Made by a program: the position numbers and the translations under genes. Shown here in pieces: positions 53,955 to 62,594 of a DNA stretch of 64,000 nt. The stretch comes from Traorella massiliensis. Lineage in GTDB: Bacteria; Bacillota_I; Bacilli_A; Erysipelotrichales; Erysipelotrichaceae. The notes below the pieces were generated by a model. The model searched no databases. It was not told where the DNA came from and worked only from the letters and a program-made list of their open reading frames with translations. Position 1 is the stretch's first letter, and each line of letters opens with the position of its first letter. Location: assembly GCF_900104665.1 (NCBI RefSeq), contig NZ_LT629969.1, forward strand, positions 1,038,917 to 1,102,916, read 5' to 3'.

Positions 53955-54529
53955 ATTTTTTTCTCCCTTAATATCGGCTGAATCTGTTTCGATTCAAAGG
54001 CTGATCCTAATGCGTCTTTAAGTAATGTGAAATCACTTGTGCAGCTATTTGGTTTTAACTCTGGAGCATCCTGATAAAACGGCAGCACATAAAAATGTTT
54101 CATATTGATCATTTTCATGACATTAACACCGCTGATGCCCAATATATCGTTACTTGCAATTCCTATCAAAACATTTTTTTGATTTCGCACCATTGCTTTT
54201 GCACATAAAGCTACCGGACAATCATAAGCACCATGTACGATTCTTGAAAGTGTATTTGCACTGCAAGGTGCAATAACCATTAAATCAAAAATATTAGAAG
54301 GGCCAATCTTTTCAGCTTCTACAATACTGGTTATGATCGGCATATCTGTTAATCGCTGACATTGTTCCATCAAATCCTTAGCTGTTGAAAAACGAGTATC
54401 TAATGTTGTAACATTTTGAGTAAATACAAAGCTTAATTCATATTCATCATTTAATTTTTCTAATTCATTCAGAACCCGCTCATGATTACAAAAAGAACCG
54501 CTGATTCCTACTAATAATTTATTCTTCAT
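53951..54529 (-). CDS. dpaB: Dipicolinate synthase subunit B
   Basis: 192-residue flavoprotein-fold subunit (SpoVFB). Segments GISGSFCNHERV and MVIAPCSANTLSRI are typical. With DpaA it oxidises dihydrodipicolinate to dipicolinic acid in the mother cell. It overlaps dpaA by 11 nt and dapA by ATGA. Confidence 0.95.
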   Translation of the reverse strand: MKNKLLVGISGSFCNHERVLNELEKLNDEYELSFVFTQNVTTLDTRFSTAKDLMEQCQRLTDMPIITSIVEAEKIGPSNIFDLMVIAPCSANTLSRIVHGAYDCPVALCAKAMVRNQKNVLIGIASNDILGISGVNVMKMINMKHFYVLPFYQDAPELKPNSCTSDFTLLKDALGSAFESKQIQPILREKKI

Positions 54530-55286
54530 ATAAAATTTCCATAAGTGTATCCTGCATTACATGTGCAGCACTTTGTGGTGAGAACATTGCAGGCAAAGGT
54601 CCTGCATGAACGATACGACAGCGTCTTTGACGAAGCAGTACCTCATTGAAAGCTGCACTTCTTACAAGATTGATGATTAGATTCTCATCCATTTTTCGAA
54701 TCATTAAATCATCTATGATATTTGTAATTGAAGTATTAATAATGATTGAAGAAGGTTTTAACCCTAGATATTCATCAACGCTTATAAACTCATTGCTATC
54801 TTCCATTACTGTTCGGCGAATGACCCGGACTTGAATACCTACTTTTTTTAATAATTCATAAATCGCCTTTCCGCTATGTCCGTATCCGATCAAATCTACA
54901 TCCAGATCCAATAAACCTTGATTTGTATGATCTAAAAGTAAAAATAAGACACCCTCAGCAGTTAATTTTGAATTCGCCTGAATAAATGTTTCGTATGAAT
55001 TTAAATCAATTTTTCTAAAAGGAAGTTCTTTTATTTTAGGTGTCATATTTCCGCATATAATAGTACCATCTGCTTTTAACATATCAAAAAACTCAACAGG
55101 ACACTTCATATCTACGCCACGAATCACCATGCATCCATCTTCTTTCCATCCAGACATTGGCAGTACCATGGCATCAAATTTCATTCTTAAAATGGTAAAA
55201 TCATCCAGAAGAATACATTCCATCTTATTTTTAAGGTACTGATAAACCATGTTCATGCGTGTATCACTATTTAAAATTGCAAGCAT
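54519..55286 (-). CDS. dpaA: Dipicolinate synthase subunit A
   Basis: 255-residue SpoVFA-type subunit with a Rossmann-like C-terminal domain (GYGHSGKAIYELLKKVG near 137-153). It is first in dpaA-dpaB-dapA. The start is ATG 55286, with AAAGGA seven bases upstream; a GTG at 55292 is too close to the ribosome binding site. A SigK-like -10 lies upstream. Confidence 0.93.
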   Translation of the reverse strand: MLAILNSDTRMNMVYQYLKNKMECILLDDFTILRMKFDAMVLPMSGWKEDGCMVIRGVDMKCPVEFFDMLKADGTIICGNMTPKIKELPFRKIDLNSYETFIQANSKLTAEGVLFLLLDHTNQGLLDLDVDLIGYGHSGKAIYELLKKVGIQVRVIRRTVMEDSNEFISVDEYLGLKPSSIIINTSITNIIDDLMIRKMDENLIINLVRSAAFNEVLLRQRRCRIVHAGPLPAMFSPQSAAHVMQDTLMEILYEE

Positions 55287-55304
55287 AGCCACATCCTTTC
55301 AATA

Positions 55305-55313
55305 TAAAGTATG
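55305..55313 (-). promoter_or_regulatory. SigK-like -10 element before dpaA
   Basis: CATACTTTA on the minus strand matches the late mother-cell SigK -10 pattern CATAnnnTA. No clear AC -35 was found at the expected distance. The DPA operon is SigK-dependent in Bacillus. Confidence 0.4.
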
Positions 55314-55370
55314 CTCATTTACATATTATGCGACACCAGAAAACAAATAATCTGTCTTTTATCCTATAAT

Positions 55371-55399
55371 CAAGAAAATGATTTTGTAACCAAAATCAT
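55371..55399 (-). terminator. Terminator at the 3' side of the intron-like element
   Basis: ATGATTTTG, four-base loop, CAAAATCAT, a perfect stem, then TTTCTTG on the minus strand. It separates the element from dpaA. Confidence 0.75.
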
Positions 55400-56090
55400 A
55401 TGCAAATAAGCAACTCCCTATCTGCATACCCACCTGCCTTTCTAGCGGCGTGGTTCCACCGGCACCTTCACATCTCCTTCTTTTGCTCCTCTCTGAAGCG
55501 TAAGGCATTGGCGAAATGCTCCAGTGTCAGCTTATTATTTTTTTCTGGCAGGATTCCATCCCTTTGCCATGCTTCCATCTTCCAGTGAATCGCATGACTG
55601 CCGGGTCCTGCTTCTTTTCTATCTGAACAGGCATAAATAGGGGGTTTATCATAAGACCCTTTGCGAGTATGAAGCTCTCACAGGGTCATCGCTATATCCT
55701 TTCTGACATGCCAACCACCAACACATGAATGTTCCTATTTGCTCATCCAATTCACTCTAGTAAATAGTATATAGACTTCCCGCTTTTTCGCACGGTCGTC
55801 AAACATCCCTGCCGCCTATGTAGTTCACACTATATTTCGGCCTGCCAGACCATCTATGGACCTCTCGGTTTCCCACAACTCCTTCGCACACTTCCTCACG
55901 AAAGTGCACTAATTTAGATTTTCTGTCTTGCATTGGAACTCAACAGAGTAGGACTTGCACCTACGTGACACCTTTCTTTTCAAAGTTCGTATACTCCGTT
56001 TATACACCGTATCGTAAGTAGAACTTCTAATAAGAAAGAAAGCTCAACCATGCCTGTACATGTTTGAACTATAGCGACTGCCTGTCGCAC
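55400..56090 (-). mobile_element. Group IIC intron-like remnant (no reverse transcriptase)
   Basis: About 690 nt without a convincing gene and with higher GC (about 50 percent in sampled lines, against about 36 outside). Its 5' end GTGCGACAGGCAGTCGC starts directly after the T-run of the tyrS terminator, the known insertion site of group IIC introns, and GTGCG is the group II 5' consensus. Several hairpins are visible, such as GTAGG/CCTAC around TGCAAGT. No domain V or maturase ORF was found, so it is probably 3' truncated. A 36-codon ORF (55468-55578) is doubtful. Another structured RNA class is possible. Confidence 0.5.
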
Positions 56091-56114
56091 AAAAAATCGC
56101 ACGATGTGCGATTT
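56091..56114 (-). terminator. tyrS terminator
   Basis: AAATCGCAC, three-base loop, GTGCGATTT, then T on the minus strand. The stem overlaps the tyrS stop codon and abuts the GTGCGAC start of the element downstream. Confidence 0.9.
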
Positions 56115-57336
56115 ATTGAGCAATAACATAATAATTTCTTTTACCACGTTTAATAACTGTCTTATTATCAAAAAGAGCTGCTTCTTTTGAAATGATTGCT
56201 TGTGGATCTTTAACTTTTTCACCATTGACCTGAATAGATCCTTGTGAAATCCACTCTCTTGCTTCTCTTTTACTGCTGGCAATTTTAGCTTCTACTAAAA
56301 CATCACATAATGTTTGCGCTTCAGCCACCGCAGATGATTCAAAAGTAGAAAGAGCATCTTTAATCTCATCCTCATTGAGATCCGTAATATTCCCTCTAAA
56401 TAAAACTTCTGTAATACGTAATGCTTTTTGTAATTCTTCCTCACCATGAAGGTCACGTACCACTTCAGCTGCCAATGCTTTTTGAGCCTCACGTTTATGT
56501 GGTTCACTCTTCATTTTCTCCTCTAAAGCTTCAATTTCTTCTTTAGAAAGGAAAGTTAATGTTTTTAAATAATCGATTACTTTACTATCTTCACTATTAA
56601 CCAGGAACTGATACATTTCATATGGTGATGTCTTATCCCGATCTAGCCAGATTGCCTTACCTTCACTTTTCCCAAACTTTGTACCATCTGCTTTTGTTAC
56701 CAGGGGCATTGTAAATGCATAAGCTTCTTTACCAAGCTTCTTACGAATCAATTCAATGCCCGCTGTCATATTTCCCCATTGATCCTGACCAGCTACCTGC
56801 ATGATACAGTCTCTGCTTTCATAAAGATGTAAAAAGTCAAGAGCTTGAATAATCATATAAGAGAATTCAGTATAGGTAATTCCTTCATCAAGTCTTCTTG
56901 AGACAATATCTTTATTCAGCATATAGTTAATATTAAAGTGTTTACCATAATCTCTCAAAAAATCAATAAAATTGATATCCTTGCACCAATCAAAATTATT
57001 CACGACTTCAAATCCAAAAACTTCTGATGCCTGTTTAGTTAGTTTTTCAATGTTATGGGCTACTTCTTCTTTCGATATCATAGCTCTTTCAGCAGTTGGT
57101 TTTGGATCACCAATCAAACCTGTAGCTCCTCCTACTAAAAGAATAGGATTATGTCCGGCTTTTTTTAATCTTTTTGATATTAAAAAAGAAGAATAATGGC
57201 CAATATGCAAACTATCCCCTGTAGGATCTGTTCCAATATAAAAAGTAATTTTTTCATTGTTTAAAAGATCTTTGATCTTTGGCGAGCTGCAGTCTTTAAT
57301 GAGCCCTCGCCATTCTAATTCTTCATATAGATTCAT
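56113..57336 (-). CDS. tyrS: Tyrosyl-tRNA synthetase
   Basis: Class I synthetase, 407 residues. The HIGH-type motif is GDSLHIGHYSS near 40-50, and the KMSKS-type motif KFGKS near 228. A C-terminal S4 domain (about 340-407, KREAREWISQGSIQVNG) binds tRNA. GGAGGGAATGA precedes the ATG. Expression is controlled by the tyrosine T-box upstream. Confidence 0.97.
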   Translation of the reverse strand: MNLYEELEWRGLIKDCSSPKIKDLLNNEKITFYIGTDPTGDSLHIGHYSSFLISKRLKKAGHNPILLVGGATGLIGDPKPTAERAMISKEEVAHNIEKLTKQASEVFGFEVVNNFDWCKDINFIDFLRDYGKHFNINYMLNKDIVSRRLDEGITYTEFSYMIIQALDFLHLYESRDCIMQVAGQDQWGNMTAGIELIRKKLGKEAYAFTMPLVTKADGTKFGKSEGKAIWLDRDKTSPYEMYQFLVNSEDSKVIDYLKTLTFLSKEEIEALEEKMKSEPHKREAQKALAAEVVRDLHGEEELQKALRITEVLFRGNITDLNEDEIKDALSTFESSAVAEAQTLCDVLVEAKIASSKREAREWISQGSIQVNGEKVKDPQAIISKEAALFDNKTVIKRGKRNYYVIAQ

Positions 57337-57356
57337 ACATTCATTCCCTCCTAAAA

Positions 57357-57570
57357 TAAAAAAGCGTCATCCAAGGACGCTTTACGTGGTACCACCTTAG
57401 TTCACATCAACTGTGCACTCATATCGTTAACGCCGATATACGTCTTATTCTCATAAGCAGCTCCAAGGTGTATTTCTATAGTCACATTATGATTTTCACC
57501 AGCCATCATATCTCTGAAAAGTGATCCTATAGCTCTTGTCTCTTCAACGCTATTTTGTTGTTTTACGAGC
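57357..57570 (-). ncRNA. T-box leader (tyrosine) of tyrS
   Basis: The leader carries the T-box motif AAGGTGGTACCACG (57385-57398) and, just after it, the terminator hairpin AAAGCGTCC/GGATGACGCTTTTTT. Upstream, CTATAG flanks a long stem I, followed by GAAATACACC, in which TAC (57470-57472) is the likely specifier codon for tyrosine. Uncharged tRNA-Tyr would favour the antiterminator and allow tyrS expression. Confidence 0.93.
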
Positions 57571-58542
57571 AGTATAAATATAACTTAATTCAATTTCTTT
57601 GTCAATAACTTCATTTTCATCATGAAGCATTTTTGTCATGACACGCATCGCCACAGCACCTAAATCATAATCAGGAATCTTATAAGATGAAATCTGCGGA
57701 CGAGCCATAGAGTTATATTTACTATCATAAACACATATAATTTCCATATCATCTGGTACAGAAATACCATTCTCATTAGCTGTATTCAATACAGCCATTG
57801 CCTGTGAATCACGATATGCCAAGACCATCTGATGAGAATGAGTCTTGAAATATTCTTTTAAATATAAATAAGAAGAACGATACTCCTTTGGAATTTCCAC
57901 ATACTGATCAAAAACCAAGCCTCTTTCTTCAAAAGCCTTCTTAACGCCACGTAAAAGCTGACGAATATAAGACGGATTTCTGCGGTCTTCAATCAAAGCA
58001 ATATCCTCAATTCCCTTATCCAAATATTTAACTGTAGTTTCATATGCCAGATTTTCGTAATCGATAAATACTGAGCCAATCATCTCATCAGAAATTCTAT
58101 TTCCAATGACAACGATTGGTATCTGATAGCTATTCAGCGTTGCTAATTCATTCCGGTTTAATTTGTCATTAAAAATAATAACACCATCCGCTCTTGACTT
58201 AATAATATTGTCAATTACATCCTCCATTTGTGTAATACCTTCACTAACAGAATGTAAAACAATATTATATTTATAAATTTTAGCAACATCTAAAAGACCA
58301 TTGATGACCTGTCCGGTCATAAAAATACTAGTTCCCGGTACAACTAAAGCAATCGTTGTCGTCTTTGATAAAGCCAAACCCTGAGCAATTGCATTTGGCT
58401 TATATCCTAATTTATTAATAGCTTCTTCAACTTTCAAACGTGTATCTTCACGTACTACATCACTTCCATTAATAACACGTGATACGGTAGCTAACGAAAC
58501 ATTGGCTTCTTTCGCAACATCATAAATTGTAATTCTTTTCAT
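57550..58542 (-). CDS. ccpA: LacI-family regulator, CcpA-like
   Basis: About 330-residue regulator. The helix-turn-helix is TIYDVAKEANVSLATVSRVI near 4-23, and a periplasmic-binding-like effector domain starts at about 60 (TIALVVPG). The N-terminus (YDVAKEANVSLATVSRVING) and C-terminus (PDYDLGAVAMRVMTK) resemble catabolite control protein A. Position near murC with ytxG/ytxH is as in Bacillus. The start is ATG 58542, with AGGTG upstream. Another LacI-type role cannot be excluded. Confidence 0.75.
   Translation of the reverse strand: MKRITIYDVAKEANVSLATVSRVINGSDVVREDTRLKVEEAINKLGYKPNAIAQGLALSKTTTIALVVPGTSIFMTGQVINGLLDVAKIYKYNIVLHSVSEGITQMEDVIDNIIKSRADGVIIFNDKLNRNELATLNSYQIPIVVIGNRISDEMIGSVFIDYENLAYETTVKYLDKGIEDIALIEDRRNPSYIRQLLRGVKKAFEERGLVFDQYVEIPKEYRSSYLYLKEYFKTHSHQMVLAYRDSQAMAVLNTANENGISVPDDMEIICVYDSKYNSMARPQISSYKIPDYDLGAVAMRVMTKMLHDENEVIDKEIELSYIYTARKTTK
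57577..57605 (-). promoter_or_regulatory. SigA promoter of tyrS inside the ccpA 3' end
   Basis: TTGACA (57600-57605), 17-nt spacer, TATATT (57577-57582) on the minus strand. It lies in the last codons of the LacI-family gene and would start the T-box transcript near 57570. Confidence 0.75.
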
Positions 58543-58561
58543 CTTCATCACCTGCCCGTTA

Positions 58562-59101
58562 TTACTCTTCTTTATCATCTAAAATATTTTTCAGTCCTTC
58601 ATAAGCACTCGTTGCTACATTTAAAATACCTTTTTTGGTCGCTTTGATTCCTTTTTGTACTTTCTCATCCTGAATGACTTCAACCACTTTATCACTCACT
58701 GTATCAATTGTTTTAGCTACTTTCTCATTCTCAAGAATCGTACCCACACCACTTTCTACACCAGCGTAGATTCTTTTAGACAATCCTACGACTGTCTCTT
58801 TACCACTCGCTAATTTTTCCTGTAATTCCGGATTATTTTTTATATCATTAATTACCTGAGATGTTTTATTAGCAAGCTGATTCATTTCTGAAATGAACTT
58901 ATCTTTGATTTCCTGTGCTTTTTCAGAGTTTTTGTTTTCATCGTACCAGGCTTTGAACTTTTCAAAAGCTTTATTCATCTCTTCAATCACATCATCAATT
59001 ATTTTTTTGATTTTAGAATCTTCATTATCATCATCCAAAGTAATGATCTTATATTTTAATTCTTCCTGAATTTTTTCAATATCTTTATTATTATTTTCCA
59101 T
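58562..59101 (-). CDS. YtxH-like coiled-coil protein
   Basis: 179-residue, highly charged (Lys/Glu) helical protein with no membrane segment or signal. Its place after the DUF948-like gene and before ccpA is that of Bacillus ytxH. The start is ATG 59101, with GGAG upstream. Its function is unknown; it may associate with the membrane protein encoded upstream. Confidence 0.65.
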   Translation of the reverse strand: MENNNKDIEKIQEELKYKIITLDDDNEDSKIKKIIDDVIEEMNKAFEKFKAWYDENKNSEKAQEIKDKFISEMNQLANKTSQVINDIKNNPELQEKLASGKETVVGLSKRIYAGVESGVGTILENEKVAKTIDTVSDKVVEVIQDEKVQKGIKATKKGILNVATSAYEGLKNILDDKEE

Positions 59102-59111
59102 GTTTTCTCCT

Positions 59112-59525
59112 TTATTCACCTTCTGAAGGCTCTCTTTTTTCTGATGAATCTTTAAATTCATCAGTATCCATATCTACGACATCATTCGATTCCATAGCTG
59201 CTTCTTCTTTATGAAGGAAGTTTGCCAGCCACTCCTTCAAAGCGCTGATAGTCTGAAATAAACTTAAAGAAATACTTTTTAAAGATTCTTTTGTTAAATC
59301 ATGAACATGATCGACACTTTTTGATATTTCACTCACTGTATGAAGCGGTACATCCAGCTTTCTCAGCTGGTGATTTGCTTCATCAAATGTTTTAGTGGCA
59401 CTCTTTAGACAAATGATGAGACTTCTCACCATCATAATTAAATAAACCAGCAAAACAACTCCAAGCATTGGCAAGATCTTCATGCAGATATAGCTCAATG
59501 TTTCAAAAAACTGTTCCAGTTGCAT
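59112..59525 (-). CDS. YtxG/DUF948-like membrane protein
   Basis: 137-residue protein with one N-terminal membrane segment (about 16-35), then a coiled-coil-like stretch (about 40-100) and an acidic tail. Order murC-ytxG-ytxH matches Bacillus. GAGGTGAAAAT precedes the ATG. Role unknown. Confidence 0.65.
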   Translation of the reverse strand: MQLEQFFETLSYICMKILPMLGVVLLVYLIMMVRSLIICLKSATKTFDEANHQLRKLDVPLHTVSEISKSVDHVHDLTKESLKSISLSLFQTISALKEWLANFLHKEEAAMESNDVVDMDTDEFKDSSEKREPSEGE

Positions 59526-59570
59526 ATTTTCACCTCATTATTATAAATATACCCTATTTTGTAAGCAATT

Positions 59571-60878
59571 TCAAGAGCAATGAAAACTTTTTACAAGATC
59601 TTTCCACTTATAGATGTCTTTCGAACTCATAAATAGATAGGTAACATTCTCTTCCTGACTTAAAATACGGGCATTTTCTTCAGTTTCATTCATGACCCTG
59701 CAACCGGGTATCAGCTTTGCTAAGTCATAGATATCAATATCGATTCCTTCTTCTTTTTTAGCATTTTCAGGAAAAGGACAAAGAATGACTTCATCCGCTT
59801 TCTGAAGACTTCGGGCAAATTCATCCATAAAAGCATAGATGCGTGAATAACGATCCGGTTTGAAAATAGCAACTAATTTTTTATCAGGAAATTTAATTCT
59901 TGCCGCTTCAATTGTAAGGGCAATGGCTGTTGGATGATGAGCATAATCATCAATATAAGTCTGTGTTCCTTTATTTTCGATGACAAAGCGTCTCTTAGCA
60001 CCTTCAAATGTTGACATTTGCCGTTGAACAACATCAGCAGCAATATGTTCACAATAAGCTAATGCAATTACTGCCAGCGTATTCCAGCAAAGATGGATAC
60101 CAACATAAGGCAAATCAAAATGACCATAAAGTTTATGATGAATCATAACATCAAATGTCATACCATTTTCATCCTCACTAAAATTGATAGCTCTGACATC
60201 ACAATTTTCCCCCATCCCATAAGTGAGTACAGGACGTTGAAAATCCATACTTTGTATATTTTGATCATCACCAAAGACAATCAGCTGTTTTTTTACTTGT
60301 TTTCCAAAATCGATAAAAGCACTTTTATAGTCATCCAGATTACGATAATAGTCAATATGATCCAGATCCACACTTGTTATGATAGCATAATCAGGATGAT
60401 AAGCCATAAAATGGCGCTGATATTCACATGATTCAAGCACAAAATAATGAGCATTTTTTTCCATATCGCCGCTGCCATCACCAATTAAAAAACCTGTAGG
60501 CTGAACAGCCATTAAGAGGTGAGCCATCATACTCGTTGTAGTTGTCTTACCATGCGTGCCTGCAATAGAAACAGAAGTATATTTCTCAACTAGTTTTCCT
60601 AAATATTCATGATAATAATAAACTTCTGCATTTTTTAAAGACTTGGCTTTTTTTACTTCAACATTTGTGTCATCAAAAGCATTTCCAATGATAATCGTTT
60701 CGTTTTCATTAATATTGCTCTCATCAAATGAAGTAATTTTTATATTTCTTTCTTCTAAAGGTTTCTGCGTAAAAATGTATTTTTCAATATCGCTTCCTTT
60801 GACCTCTTCTCCCATATCATTAAGAATACATGCCAGTGAAGCCATGCCGCTTCCTTTAATTCCTATAAAATGTACCAC
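59571..60878 (-). CDS. murC: UDP-N-acetylmuramate-L-alanine ligase
   Basis: 435-residue Mur ligase adding the first stem residue to UDP-MurNAc. IGIKGSGMASLACIL near residues 4-18 is the MurC nucleotide-sugar site, SIAGTHGKTTTTSM near 108-121 the ATP site, and YIDDYAHHPTAI near 308-319 the C-terminal signature. The start is a GTG at 60878 with AAGGAGC upstream. It heads the murC-ytxG-ytxH group. Confidence 0.95.
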   Translation of the reverse strand: MVHFIGIKGSGMASLACILNDMGEEVKGSDIEKYIFTQKPLEERNIKITSFDESNINENETIIIGNAFDDTNVEVKKAKSLKNAEVYYYHEYLGKLVEKYTSVSIAGTHGKTTTTSMMAHLLMAVQPTGFLIGDGSGDMEKNAHYFVLESCEYQRHFMAYHPDYAIITSVDLDHIDYYRNLDDYKSAFIDFGKQVKKQLIVFGDDQNIQSMDFQRPVLTYGMGENCDVRAINFSEDENGMTFDVMIHHKLYGHFDLPYVGIHLCWNTLAVIALAYCEHIAADVVQRQMSTFEGAKRRFVIENKGTQTYIDDYAHHPTAIALTIEAARIKFPDKKLVAIFKPDRYSRIYAFMDEFARSLQKADEVILCPFPENAKKEEGIDIDIYDLAKLIPGCRVMNETEENARILSQEENVTYLFMSSKDIYKWKDLVKSFHCS

Positions 60879-60892
60879 AGTGCTCCTTCTTT

Positions 60893-61528
60893 CTATTCCT
60901 TGATTGACTGATCGTCTCCAAACAGCGAAAACTGTACACAGTCATCGCTTTCTTCCTCACCCGAAATTAATTCCTCCAAAGGAATATCATCTTTCCAGTC
61001 ATCTTCCTCGATCACAGGCATTTCTGTCTGTTTGTTTTCTTTAATTTTCGCAATAGCTTCCTGCTCATGAATACTGAGTTCCGCTTGTCCATAAATAGGC
61101 GAGATCACCGTTCCAAGACCATCCTTTTTCTTCATCATTGGTGATGATGGAGCTAATGATTCAACTTTTTTTTCTTCCCCTTCACCAAACATTGGAGAGA
61201 TTACTGAATTGATCTCAATATCCTTTTCTTTTCGTTCATTTGATGTTCTTTCAGAACGTTTTGTTTTCACCTCAGCTGGTTTTTCTTTTTTAGGTTCATC
61301 TTTTAATTGAATATTGAATTCCGTTCGTAATAAAACCTCTTCTTTTTTTTCCTTTGCTACAGGTTCTTCTTGCTTTTCTACAGTTTTATGTACATTCGTT
61401 TTTTTCGACGGTTCAGAAAGAATATCTTCAAAATCATCTACTTTTGTGAAATCGATTTGTTCGAGCTTATCTTCCTCAACTACGACATCTTCTTCATCAA
61501 ACAATAAATTTTTCAACCATTCAAACAT
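60893..61528 (-). CDS. Acidic low-complexity protein with repeated VISPxxG motif
   Basis: 211 residues, no membrane segment, very rich in Glu and Lys. It starts MFEWLKNLLFDEEDVV and contains two copies of a short motif, SVISPMFGEGE (about 109-119) and TVISPIYGQAE (about 140-150). Similar SPIYG sequences occur in linkers of FtsK/SftA DNA translocases. In Bacillus sftA lies in this neighbourhood between ytpP and murC, so it may be a motor-less positional relative. This is inference. AGGAGG precedes the ATG. Confidence 0.6.
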   Translation of the reverse strand: MFEWLKNLLFDEEDVVVEEDKLEQIDFTKVDDFEDILSEPSKKTNVHKTVEKQEEPVAKEKKEEVLLRTEFNIQLKDEPKKEKPAEVKTKRSERTSNERKEKDIEINSVISPMFGEGEEKKVESLAPSSPMMKKKDGLGTVISPIYGQAELSIHEQEAIAKIKENKQTEMPVIEEDDWKDDIPLEELISGEEESDDCVQFSLFGDDQSIKE

Positions 61529-61564
61529 TTTTTAAAACCTCCTTATTGCCATATCTAACATGAA

Positions 61565-61900
61565 CTATTTTTCAAGCATTGAACTTAAAAAATCATCGAT
61601 TTGTTCCTTTGTTTTTCTTAGCTTACTGACAAATCGGCCGATTTCTTTTCCTTGCTTATAAACAACAAAAGAAGGAATTCCCATGATTTCATGATCTATA
61701 CATAAATCAATATATGCATCTCTATCAACATATACAAAAATAAACTGAGAATACTTCTCGATCAATTCAGGAAGAAACGGTTTGATATAAACACAATCCG
61801 GACACCATTCAGCGCTAAAAACAAATACCGTGGTCTTATTTTCCTGAGTCAGTTCATAAAACTGCTCTTCGTTTTCTAAAACATTCATCCATTCTTTCAT
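61565..61900 (-). CDS. Thioredoxin family protein (YtpP-like)
   Basis: 111-residue thioredoxin fold with active site WCPDC (AEWCPDCVYIKPF, about 32-44) and the cis-Pro in MGIPSFVVY. The CPDC motif and position match Bacillus YtpP more than classical TrxA. It is cytoplasmic and follows a lipoprotein gene by 10 nt. Confidence 0.85.
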   Translation of the reverse strand: MKEWMNVLENEEQFYELTQENKTTVFVFSAEWCPDCVYIKPFLPELIEKYSQFIFVYVDRDAYIDLCIDHEIMGIPSFVVYKQGKEIGRFVSKLRKTKEQIDDFLSSMLEK

Positions 61901-61910
61901 AATGACTCCT

Positions 61911-62576
61911 TTACTCTTCTTGTTGATCTATCAGTTCTGACAATGAACCGCTATCCGGTAATTCCTGATTGAATTCTTCAAGATCGCTCATAACTGATTC
62001 TGAGGAACTCCTTAAAGAATACTGTGCAATTACTTCATTTGAATCATATTGTAATGATTTCGCAATGATAAACATTGAACGAATTAATGGCTGAATCTGT
62101 ACAGCTTTCAAAATAGCCGTAAAATTTACATATTCCATATCTAAAAGCAACAAGTAACTTCCATCATCAAGTTGTGTGATCTGACATTTATATTCATGAT
62201 ATCGATCATCACTCCCCCTAAAAGTTCCCCCTGCTTCATAAAATAAAGCTGTTTCTCCATTTTCAACCGTTTCTTCTAATACCTTGACAGTATCCATCTG
62301 ATAATAATCATGTATAACAACCTCATTAGGATTAAAATTCATTATGAATTTTACGCCATCCTTCATAAAAAGTGAACTCAGCGGATTTGATTGTATACGG
62401 CCAACATCTTTAGGAAGATAATATGAATAAAGAGGCTTATTCATGGTAGTGTATGCTACAGGATCTTGATCGGAAAGCTCGTTAAGCTCACTTGTCAGCT
62501 CGTTTTTTAAATCTGTTTCATTGACCTGACAGCCACATAACAGCAGTGTCAGCATAAGACATGCCACCTTTTTCAT
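61911..62576 (-). CDS. Putative lipoprotein
   Basis: 221 residues with signal and lipobox LLCGC (Cys about 16). The mature domain (about 20-200) is mixed alpha/beta without a recognised family. It lies between trmB and the thioredoxin gene, all in one direction with short gaps. Role unknown. Confidence 0.75.
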   Translation of the reverse strand: MKKVACLMLTLLLCGCQVNETDLKNELTSELNELSDQDPVAYTTMNKPLYSYYLPKDVGRIQSNPLSSLFMKDGVKFIMNFNPNEVVIHDYYQMDTVKVLEETVENGETALFYEAGGTFRGSDDRYHEYKCQITQLDDGSYLLLLDMEYVNFTAILKAVQIQPLIRSMFIIAKSLQYDSNEVIAQYSLRSSSESVMSDLEEFNQELPDSGSLSELIDQQEE

Positions 62577-62594
62577 ATTTCACATCCTTTCTGT

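Noticed and set aside
55468-55578. 36-codon ORF MEAWQRDG... in the intron-like element
   Set aside because: No ribosome binding site of note and no recognised family; kept only as a note in the element entry.
55980-56282. 100-codon minus-strand ORF running from tyrS into the element
   Set aside because: Out of frame with tyrS over its 3' part and reads through the terminator; no ribosome binding site.
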